Shown here piece by piece: positions 1-6,374 of a stretch of 17,489 nucleotides of DNA. Each line of letters starts with the position of its first letter. The stretch's first letter is position 1. The notes beneath the pieces were generated by a model. The model did no database searches. It was not told the DNA's origin and saw only the letters and a list, made by a program, of their open reading frames with translations. The position numbers and the translations under genes are program-made. The stretch comes from DATLAN01 sp035527455 (GTDB lineage Bacteria > Planctomycetota > Planctomycetia > Pirellulales > Thermoguttaceae): positions 1 to 17,489 of the forward strand of contig DATLAN010000573.1 in the NCBI GenBank assembly GCA_035527455.1. The letters run 5' to 3'.

Positions 1-369
1 GCCCGCTGTTACACCTGCCACGGTCCCAACGGCGAAGGCGACGGCGAACAGGCCGGGTTGTCCGCCGACGGCGAGCCATCCGTGTTGTACGACGACTGGA
101 ACAAGGCCAAGAAGGGTGCCACGCCGGAGGAGACGCGGAAGCGGGCGGCCCGATTTCGGCTGCCCATCCAGCCGCTTCGTCCGCGGGATTTCACCACGGC
201 CACGTTCCGCGGCGGCGGCGAGCCGATCGACATCTACTGGCGGATCCACGTCGGCATCCAAGGCACCCCCATGCCCGCCTCCGGCACCGCCGGCACCACT
301 CCCGGAGTGCTCGCGCCCGAACAGATCTGGGACGTGGTCAACTACGTCCGCAGCCGGGCGCGGTGGTAA
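1..369 (+). CDS. c-type cytochrome domain protein (C-terminal part, 5' truncated)
   Basis: The reading frame is open from the first base and ends at TAA 367-369, so only the last 122 residues are visible. The fragment opens with a heme-c attachment motif (C-Y-T-C-H, residues 3-7 of the visible part). About 90 residues later comes G-T-P-M-P-A, whose Met is the likely sixth heme-iron ligand, and then a closing helix ending in WDVVNYVRSR. This order (CxxCH, axial Met, terminal helix) is typical of class I monoheme cytochrome c domains, which carry electrons outside the cytoplasmic membrane. The missing N-terminus should hold a signal peptide or further domains, so the full protein could be a small cytochrome or the tail of a larger oxidase or dehydrogenase subunit. 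The nearest downstream gene lies about 395 bp away and is probably a separate unit. Confidence 0.85.
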   Translation, partial: ARCYTCHGPNGEGDGEQAGLSADGEPSVLYDDWNKAKKGATPEETRKRAARFRLPIQPLRPRDFTTATFRGGGEPIDIYWRIHVGIQGTPMPASGTAGTTPGVLAPEQIWDVVNYVRSRARW

Positions 370-376
370 ACTCTGG

Positions 377-450
377 GGTGGCACGCCCTGAGGAACGAAG
401 GGCGTGGTATGTCGGGAAAACACGCCCTTCGTTCCTCAGGGCGTGCTACC
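377..450. repeat. Long hairpin-forming inverted repeat
   Basis: Two 30-nt arms (377-406 and 421-450) are reverse complements with one mismatch, separated by a 14-nt loop. The core of each arm is CACGCCCTGAGGAACGAAGG or its complement. A 10-bp perfect palindrome, CCCACGTGGG (449-458), abuts the right arm. The hairpin starts 8 nt after the cytochrome stop codon. No T-run follows it, so it does not look like a classical intrinsic terminator, though it could protect the 3' end of the mRNA. It looks more like a dispersed palindromic element. No second copy was found in this window. Confidence 0.8.
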
Positions 451-458
451 CACGTGGG

Positions 459-764
459 AATCCTCATCGAAAATGTGGCGATTACCCAAGGCAGGATTCT
501 TTCATGAAAATGACGGGGTTATTCTCTGACAGTTCCTTTGCCGACGCGTCCATCTCGCCCGACGCGCGCCTTCGAGAATTCCGCAATCGGGCTGGACAAA
601 ACGAGGCCGATTCGGCAAACTCATAGGTTGCTGCGTATGGAAGTTGGAAGTCGGCCGAGGACGGAAGTCGGCGGCATCGGGGGTGAGCCGGCCTTGGTCC
701 GAAGCACGGCAGCGCTTCGAACTTGCGAGGTAAGGTTTTCAGGGGGCAAGTAAGAAGGAACGCC
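459..764. other. Intergenic stretch upstream of the sensor kinase, no gene seen
   Basis: Short open frames exist here, but none has a ribosome site, a recognisable product or a composition like the neighbouring genes. The kinase promoter should lie in this stretch, but no -35/-10 pair was convincing. The last bases carry the kinase ribosome-binding site (AAGGA, 755-759). Confidence 0.5.
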
Positions 765-3266
765 GTGGCCGAAAATCATTTCGAGATTGCTCGAACGGAA
801 CCGTCGCGAGGCTGGTTCGGGAGCATTCGCACCAGGCTCGCCGTGTGGTTCAGCGTCGCGTTCGCCGTCGCCTTCATCCTCGTCGAGGTGATCGGCTTCA
901 TCGGCATCCCCTTCACGTCTTACGGGGGAAGGCTGGAACGGCATCGACTCGAGGCCCGGCAGAGCCTCGACCTGATCGCCGATCTGAAGGTGCGGCGGCT
1001 GCGGGATTGGATCCAAGAGCGCCGCAACGACGTGCGCGCGACCATCGAAAACCGGATGCTGCTCGAGCACGCGCGATCGCTGCAAGCCGCCGTGCAACCG
1101 TGGCGGGCCGAAGGCCTCGACGGCGACGAACTGCGGTCGCGGCTGCGGGAGCAACCCGACTACGCGATCTTGTCGAAACACTTCGACGATCTGAAGAACG
1201 TCTACGGAGAATACGCGCGGGTCCTGCTCGCCGCGGCTTCCGGCGACGAGGATACCGCGGTCGTGCTGGTCTCGACGGACGAAGGAGACGTGGGCACCGA
1301 CGTCGGCCGGGAGGGTTTCTTCGTCGACGCTTTGGACTCCGACGAGGACGCCGTCGGCGACGTCCACCGTCCCGCGGAAGGGCTCGAGCCGATCTTGCGC
1401 ATCAGCCGTGCGGCGTCGTCATCCGGGAACGGGCCGCCCGTGGTCTTGAGCGTCGACATCGTTCTCGAAACGGTGCTTGGGCCGATGCTGCACACCGGGG
1501 CAGGACTCGGCGAACGAGGCGAGGCCCTGTTGGTCAACCGGGACGCGAAGATCCTCGTGCCGTTGAAGCATCCCTTGGCCGATGGAAGCCGCCCCGGGCC
1601 GCTGGAGTATCAAGTCAAGGCCCAGCCCGCGGTCCGGGCCGCGCGGGGTGAAGAAGGGATCGTCGAAACGCCCGACTACCGCGGCGTGCCGGTCCTGGCG
1701 GCGTATCGCCACATTCACGTCGCGCCCGACGTGGGTTGGGGAATCGTGGTCAAACGCGACCGGGCCGAACTGCTCGCGCCGATCCTCGACGACACGGTCG
1801 AATCCGTTCTGTTCGGGTCGGCCGCGATCCTGGCCGCCGTGCTGCTGACGTTCGCCGTGGCCCGAACCATGACCGGACCGATTCGCTCACTCAGCCGCGC
1901 GGCCGAACGGGTGGCCGAAGGCGACCTGGCGGCCCGGGCCCCCGTGATCACCTCCGACGAAGTGGGCGCCCTGGCCGCCACCTTCAACACGATGGTCGAT
2001 CGGGTCCAGTACTGGCAAGAGAATCTCGAAGCGGAGGTCCGCAACCGCACGGCGGAACTCGGCCGGGCCAATAAGCAATTGACCAAAGAAATCGACGAGC
2101 ATCAGCGGGCAGAACAATCGCTGCGGGAAAGCGAAGAGCGATACCGGGCCCTTTTCGAAAACATGACCAACGCCGTGGCCGTTTACCGTGCGGTCGACGG
2201 CGGAGAAGATTTCATCTTCGAGGATTTCAACTCGGCGGGGGAGAGAATAGAAGGAGTCGACAGGAAGGACATCCTCGGCAAGCGCGTCACGGAAGCTTTT
2301 CCCGGCGTCGAAGAGTTCGGGCTGTTCGAGGTCTTCCAGCGGGTTTGGCGAACCGGACAACCGGAGTATTTGCCCGAGGGAATCTACCAGGATGAGCACC
2401 ACGGCGAGGTCTGGCGGGAGAATTGGGTCTACCGGTTGCCCAGCGGTGAAATCGTGGCCGTGTATAACGATATCACGGAACGCAAGCGGGGCGAAGTGGA
2501 ACTCGCCGGACACCGCGAACACCTGGAAGAACTCGTGCGGGAACGAACGGACGAACTCCAGGAAGCCCAAGAGGCCCTGATCCGCCAGGAACGCCTGGCC
2601 GTGCTGGGGCAATTGACCGCCACGGTCAGCCACGAGTTGCGCAATCCGCTGGGGACCATCCGCACCTCGCTTTTCTCCATCACCCGGCGGCTGCACGGAA
2701 AAGAACTCGGCGTGGATCGGGCGCTGGACCGCATCGAGCGAAGCATCCTTCGCTGCAACGGAATCATCGCCGACCTGCTGGACTTCAGCCGCAGCAGGAC
2801 GCTCGACGTGAAGCCCACCGACGTCGCCGGCTGGCTGGCCGGATTGCTCGAAGAGTACGAGGTGCCCAAGGGAATCACCCTGCAAACGGACCTTCAGGCG
2901 GGACCGGAAATCCCCTTGGACCGCGAGCGGTTCCGCCGCTGCATGATCAACGTGCTGAACAACGCCTGCGAGGCCATGCGGCCCAAAGGTGGCCGTCTGA
3001 CGGTGATCTTCCGGCGAGAAAATGGGCGTTTGGTCGTTCGTATAGTCGATTCAGGCTGTGGTATACTCCCGGAGAGGATGGGTGCGATCTTCGATCCCCT
3101 ATACAGCACCAAGAGCTTCGGGGTAGGATTGGGGTTGTCCATCGTCCAGCAAATCATGCGTTTGCATCATGGGGGAGTCGAGGTCGAAAGCCGCCAAGGC
3201 CGTGGAACGACGGTCGTTCTCTGGTTGCCCGTTGCCGTCAATAACGCGAGCGTGAAAAATGGGTAA
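765..3266 (+). CDS. Membrane-bound PAS-domain sensor histidine kinase
   Basis: Predicted 833-residue sensor kinase. The start is set at GTG 765 because AAGGA (755-759) lies 5 nt upstream; a TTG 42 nt earlier has no such site. Layout in residues: a cytoplasmic N-tail; a transmembrane helix at about 24-49; an extracytoplasmic sensor of about 295 residues with dCache-like features (TDVGREGFF near 178-186, GWGIVVKRDRAELL near 324-337); a second helix at about 347-368; HAMP at about 369-420; a coiled coil; PAS at about 455-575; another coiled coil; HisKA with the H-box SHELRNPLG (phospho-acceptor His 623); and HATPase_c with N-box NVLNNACEAM (729-738), G1 DSGCGI (762-767) and G2 GVGLGLSIV (786-794). 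All motifs needed for autophosphorylation are present. There is no attached receiver domain; the stop codon overlaps the next gene, a double-receiver protein, its probable phosphotransfer partner. The ligand cannot be inferred. Confidence 0.93.
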   Translation: MAENHFEIARTEPSRGWFGSIRTRLAVWFSVAFAVAFILVEVIGFIGIPFTSYGGRLERHRLEARQSLDLIADLKVRRLRDWIQERRNDVRATIENRMLLEHARSLQAAVQPWRAEGLDGDELRSRLREQPDYAILSKHFDDLKNVYGEYARVLLAAASGDEDTAVVLVSTDEGDVGTDVGREGFFVDALDSDEDAVGDVHRPAEGLEPILRISRAASSSGNGPPVVLSVDIVLETVLGPMLHTGAGLGERGEALLVNRDAKILVPLKHPLADGSRPGPLEYQVKAQPAVRAARGEEGIVETPDYRGVPVLAAYRHIHVAPDVGWGIVVKRDRAELLAPILDDTVESVLFGSAAILAAVLLTFAVARTMTGPIRSLSRAAERVAEGDLAARAPVITSDEVGALAATFNTMVDRVQYWQENLEAEVRNRTAELGRANKQLTKEIDEHQRAEQSLRESEERYRALFENMTNAVAVYRAVDGGEDFIFEDFNSAGERIEGVDRKDILGKRVTEAFPGVEEFGLFEVFQRVWRTGQPEYLPEGIYQDEHHGEVWRENWVYRLPSGEIVAVYNDITERKRGEVELAGHREHLEELVRERTDELQEAQEALIRQERLAVLGQLTATVSHELRNPLGTIRTSLFSITRRLHGKELGVDRALDRIERSILRCNGIIADLLDFSRSRTLDVKPTDVAGWLAGLLEEYEVPKGITLQTDLQAGPEIPLDRERFRRCMINVLNNACEAMRPKGGRLTVIFRRENGRLVVRIVDSGCGILPERMGAIFDPLYSTKSFGVGLGLSIVQQIMRLHHGGVEVESRQGRGTTVVLWLPVAVNNASVKNG

Positions 3267-3990
3267 ACTCCGTATTTTCGTCGTCGACGACGACCGGGAC
3301 TTCGCCGAGAGTCTGGCCGACGTGCTGCAATTGGACGAGCACGAGGTGGACGTGGCCTTCTCCGGTGAAGAAGCCGTCGAGAGATTCCAGAAAAATCACT
3401 ACGACCTGACGTTCATGGACGTGAAGCTGCCCGGCATGAACGGCGTGGAGAGCTTCCTGGAAATCCGCAAGACCAAGCCCAACGCCCGCGTCTACATGAT
3501 GACCGGCTACAGCGTCGAACAGCTCATCGAGGAGGCCATCGAGAACGGCGCCTTGGGCGTGTTGCACAAGCCGCTCGACCTCGAACGCCTGCTCGAAATG
3601 CTCGCGGAAATCAAGCCCGAGGGAATCCTCATCGTCGACGACGACCCGGACTTCGTCGAGGGGATCCGCGAGCTGCTCGAAGAGAACGGCTACACGGTCT
3701 ACGTGGCGCGGAACGGCCGGGAAGCCATCGAGCGGGTCCTGGCCAATGGGATCGACGTGCTGATCCTCGATCTGCGGCTGCCGGTCCTCAGCGGCCTGGA
3801 GGTGTACCTCGAACTGCAAAAGCACGGCCGCTGCCTGCCCACGATCATCGTCACCGCCTACGCACGCGAGGAATCCAAGGCGATCGACCGGCTCCGCGAC
3901 CTGAAAGTGACGGGCATTCTCACCAAGCCGTTCGACCCGGGCCAGTTGCTCGGCGCGTTGGAGGAGCTTACCGGCCGGCGGCAGGAGTGA
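3259..3990 (+). CDS. Tandem-receiver (REC-REC) response regulator without output domain
   Basis: 243 residues made of two consecutive receiver domains and nothing else. REC1 (about 4-118) has the acidic cluster VVDDD, phospho-acceptor Asp 54 in FMDVKLPG, Thr 82 and Lys 104 (HKPL). REC2 (about 122-238) has IVDDDPD, phospho-acceptor Asp 171 in ILDLRLPV, Thr 199 and Lys 223 (TKPF). Both sites are therefore complete and should be phosphorylatable. ATG 3259 lies inside the kinase stop region (8-bp overlap), which implies translational coupling and co-expression with the kinase. With no DNA-binding, enzymatic or methylesterase domain, it probably acts by protein-protein contact or as a phosphorelay intermediate. 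Its target may be encoded next door or elsewhere. Confidence 0.93.
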   Translation: MGKLRIFVVDDDRDFAESLADVLQLDEHEVDVAFSGEEAVERFQKNHYDLTFMDVKLPGMNGVESFLEIRKTKPNARVYMMTGYSVEQLIEEAIENGALGVLHKPLDLERLLEMLAEIKPEGILIVDDDPDFVEGIRELLEENGYTVYVARNGREAIERVLANGIDVLILDLRLPVLSGLEVYLELQKHGRCLPTIIVTAYAREESKAIDRLRDLKVTGILTKPFDPGQLLGALEELTGRRQE

Positions 3991-3995
3991 CGCCA

Positions 3996-4916
3996 GTGAC
4001 CTCCGACTACCCGGCATATCTTCCCCTGCTCGAAAGCGGCGAGTTGGCTCGACGTGTCCAAAGGGCCGTCGATTCGCTGGCCGATTGTGCCTTGTGCGGG
4101 CGGGAGTGCCACGTCGACCGGCTCAACGACCCGCAGCCGGCCTCGTATTGCCACGGCGGGCGACTCGCGCGGGTCAGCAGCGTCTTCCCGCACCACGGCG
4201 AGGAGAACTGCCTGCGAGGCACGCGCGGCTCGGGAACGATCTTCTTCAGCCGCTGCAACCTGCGGTGCGTCTTCTGCCAGAACTTCGATATTTCCTGGCA
4301 GGAGCAGGGCCGGGAGGTCGACGCGGACGAGCTGGCCGACATGATGCTCGGGCTCCAAGACCAGGGCTGCCACAACGTCAACTTCGTCACGCCTTCGCAC
4401 GTGGTGCCCCAGATTCTCGAGGGGCTGCTTCTGGCCGCCCGGCGCGGGCTGCGATTGCCGCTGGTCTACAACACGGGCGGCTACGATCGGGTCGAGACCC
4501 TGCGGCTGCTCGACGGCGTGTTCGACGTCTACATGCCCGATCTGAAGTTCTGGGATCCGGCGGTTTCCAAGGAGTTGGCCAATGCCGAGGACTATCGGCA
4601 GGTGGCGTGTGCCGCGGTGAAGGAGATGCACCGGCAGGTGGGCGACCTGGTCGTCGACGCCGCCGGGATTGCCCGACGGGGATTGCTGGTCCGCCATCTC
4701 GTGATGCCCGGCGGACTGGAGGAAACCCGCCGGATCATGCGATTCCTCGCCCGGGAGATCTCGCCCGATACGTTCGTCAACGTCATGCCGCAATACCGGC
4801 CCGAGGGGTTCGCGTATCGCTACCCGTCGATCAACCGGCCCCTGACGCCGGAGGAGTACGAGGAGGCGCTGGCGATCGCTCGGGAGGAAGGGCTGCTGCG
4901 GTTCGACCGGCGGTGA
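3996..4916 (+). CDS. PflX-like radical SAM protein (COG1313 family)
   Basis: 306 residues from GTG 3996, chosen because AGGAG (3983-3987) lies 8 nt upstream. A GTG at 3987, overlapping the previous stop as GTGA, is the alternative. The radical SAM motif CNLRCVFC (Cys 87, 91, 94) should bind a [4Fe-4S] cluster and SAM. It is preceded by further conserved-looking cysteines (CALCGREC at 31-38, Cys 52, Cys 72), as in the PflX group of putative pyruvate-formate-lyase-activase relatives. The motifs NFVTPSHVVPQ, YNTGGYD and YMPDLKFW fit this family, and the length matches. Family members are poorly characterised, and no glycyl radical enzyme lies in the window, so the substrate is unknown. Its overlap or near-overlap with the response regulator gene places it in the two-component operon. 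Confidence 0.88.
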   Translation: MTSDYPAYLPLLESGELARRVQRAVDSLADCALCGRECHVDRLNDPQPASYCHGGRLARVSSVFPHHGEENCLRGTRGSGTIFFSRCNLRCVFCQNFDISWQEQGREVDADELADMMLGLQDQGCHNVNFVTPSHVVPQILEGLLLAARRGLRLPLVYNTGGYDRVETLRLLDGVFDVYMPDLKFWDPAVSKELANAEDYRQVACAAVKEMHRQVGDLVVDAAGIARRGLLVRHLVMPGGLEETRRIMRFLAREISPDTFVNVMPQYRPEGFAYRYPSINRPLTPEEYEEALAIAREEGLLRFDRR

Positions 4917-4945
4917 GGGGTGTTCTGGATTGTTTGTGGGCGCGG

Positions 4946-4963
4946 TGCGAAGCCGCAAGCGGC
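4946..4963 (-). repeat. 18-nt palindromic-core repeat, copy 1
   Basis: The plus strand reads TGCGAAGCCGCAAGCGGC, with the self-complementary core GCCGCAAGCGGC. It sits in the short gap between two convergent genes and touches the stop codon of the radical SAM gene. An exact inverted copy lies at 6321-6338. No T-run follows on either strand, so a terminator role is unsupported. Confidence 0.75.
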
Positions 4964-6306
4964 TAGCGGAAGTAGCCCGCGAACAGCCGCAGTTGCCGCC
5001 AGAGGGAACATGGGGAACTGCGGAAGATGCGCGAGAGGACATAACGCGGTCGAACGTAATAGGACCAGATCGCCTCGCGCACCAATCGATCCGCCGTGCG
5101 GCGCTCCTCTTCCGTGCCCGCGAAGGCCGGAAACCACTCGTCGGCCGGCCGGTCGAGCTGGTCGTAAAGCGCCGAGCCGGGGTAGGGCGAGATGCGGTGG
5201 AACGAGGCATAGGTCGGGTTGAGCCGCTTCGCCAGGCGGATCGTCTCGCGCATCTCCGCTTCCGTTTCGCCCGGATAACCCAGCAGGAAAAAGCAGAGCG
5301 TTTCGATTCCCGCCCGCTTTGTCAGGCGGACGCCCTGAAATTGCTGATCGAGCGAAATGTTCTTGCGCGTCAACTCGGCGATGCGCCGGCTGCCGCTCTC
5401 GACGCCGAAGTGGATCAACCGGCATCCGGCCCGGCGCATCAACTCCAGCAGCGGCCCGTCGACCTGATCGGCCCGCGTTTGGCAGCACCAGCGCACGCGG
5501 ACGCTGCGGTCGAGCAGATAGCGGCAGATTTCGCGGACGAACTCCGCCGAGGCGGTGAATTCCAGGTCGATGAAGTAGACGTTCTTCGCGCCGAACCGGC
5601 CCACGGCCGTCTCCACTTCGCGGCCGAGTTGCTCCGGCGTCTTGCGGCGCAGCTTCCGGCCCTGGATCGCCCGCGAGCAGAACGTGCAGGAGAACGGGCA
5701 TCCCCGGGCGCCTTCGAGGACCACGAACCGTGGGCCGAGGATCTCGTAACGGTATCGGCTCAAGTCCAGCAGGTGGAAGGCCGGCACCGGCAGCGAGGTC
5801 ATTTCCAGCGGCGGGCGGTCTTCGGTGGAAACGATCCGGCCGTCGCGCTGGAACGAAAGGCCGGGCGTCTCTTCCCGCGGTCGGCCGGCGGCCAGTTCCT
5901 GCACGGTCCGCTCCGGCTCGCCGCGAATCACCGCGTCGACGCCGGTCATATCGAGCATCTCCTTCGGCCGGACCGTTCCGTGGAAACCCGACAGAAACAG
6001 TCGACCGGTGCTCTCGCGCAACTGGTCGATCACGGCCACCAGCGGAGCCAACTCCAGCGTGGGACACTGCCAGCGATCCAACGCCGAGCTGGTCACCACG
6101 ACCAGGTCCGCCGTGCCCACGCGCCGGCCGACCTGCTCGGGCGTCAACTCTTCGGCCTGGGCGTCGATCAGCCGCACCCGGTGTCCGTCGGCCTCGAGAA
6201 TCGCCGCACAGTTGAGCAACTCCAACGGCGGCCAGCGGCGGTTGTACGTATGGTCCGCCCCCGCGATCGGATATTTCCAGCAGGGTTTGACCAGGACGAT
6301 GTGCAT
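4963..6306 (-). CDS. B12-binding-domain radical SAM protein
   Basis: 447 residues from ATG 6306, chosen because the product begins with MHIVLVKP, a typical first beta strand of a B12-binding domain; the frame is open further upstream, but that part lacks family features. Residues 1 to about 135 form a Rossmann-like cobalamin-binding domain of the BchE/class B type (LLNCAAILEADGHRVRLIDA, LSGFHGT, VIRGEPE). The radical SAM core follows, with the cluster motif CPFSCTFC (Cys 203, 207, 210), GVESGS (301-306) and LLGYPGETEAE. The canonical DxHxxG cobalamin motif is not obvious, as is common in this group. Such proteins often act in methylation or ring formation on lipids, porphyrins or secondary metabolites; the substrate cannot be assigned. 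The gene follows the RND permease by 68 bp on the same strand and may be read from the efflux operon. It ends convergently with the PflX-like gene. Confidence 0.87.
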   Translation of the reverse strand: MHIVLVKPCWKYPIAGADHTYNRRWPPLELLNCAAILEADGHRVRLIDAQAEELTPEQVGRRVGTADLVVVTSSALDRWQCPTLELAPLVAVIDQLRESTGRLFLSGFHGTVRPKEMLDMTGVDAVIRGEPERTVQELAAGRPREETPGLSFQRDGRIVSTEDRPPLEMTSLPVPAFHLLDLSRYRYEILGPRFVVLEGARGCPFSCTFCSRAIQGRKLRRKTPEQLGREVETAVGRFGAKNVYFIDLEFTASAEFVREICRYLLDRSVRVRWCCQTRADQVDGPLLELMRRAGCRLIHFGVESGSRRIAELTRKNISLDQQFQGVRLTKRAGIETLCFFLLGYPGETEAEMRETIRLAKRLNPTYASFHRISPYPGSALYDQLDRPADEWFPAFAGTEEERRTADRLVREAIWSYYVRPRYVLSRIFRSSPCSLWRQLRLFAGYFR

Positions 6307-6320
6307 GGGCAGTGGGTAGT

Positions 6321-6338
6321 GCCGCTTGCGGCTTCGCA
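6321..6338 (+). repeat. 18-nt palindromic-core repeat, copy 2 (inverted)
   Basis: GCCGCTTGCGGCTTCGCA is the exact reverse complement of copy 1 at 4946-4963. It lies just upstream of the radical SAM start codon (15 nt), so the two copies bracket that gene in inverted orientation. Confidence 0.75.
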
Positions 6339-6364
6339 GTGGTGAGTGAAGAGTGATGAGTGGT
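6337..6364. repeat. Heptamer tandem repeat (four units)
   Basis: Four consecutive 7-nt units read CAGTGGT, GAGTGAA, GAGTGAT and GAGTGGT, sharing the core AGTG. The tract fills the space between the RND stop codon and the palindromic repeat copy 2. It resembles the short heptameric repeats of some bacterial genomes. No function can be assigned. Confidence 0.65.
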
Positions 6365-6374
6365 GCGGGTCCGA

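Noticed and set aside
363..626. 87-codon open frame across the first hairpin repeat
   Set aside because: It begins inside the cytochrome stop region, reads through the palindrome, and has no ribosome site or recognisable product.
4946..4964. Bidirectional terminator between the convergent radical SAM genes
   Set aside because: The GCCGC-AA-GCGGC hairpin has no T-run on either side, and the same sequence recurs at 6321-6338, so it is better described as a repeat.
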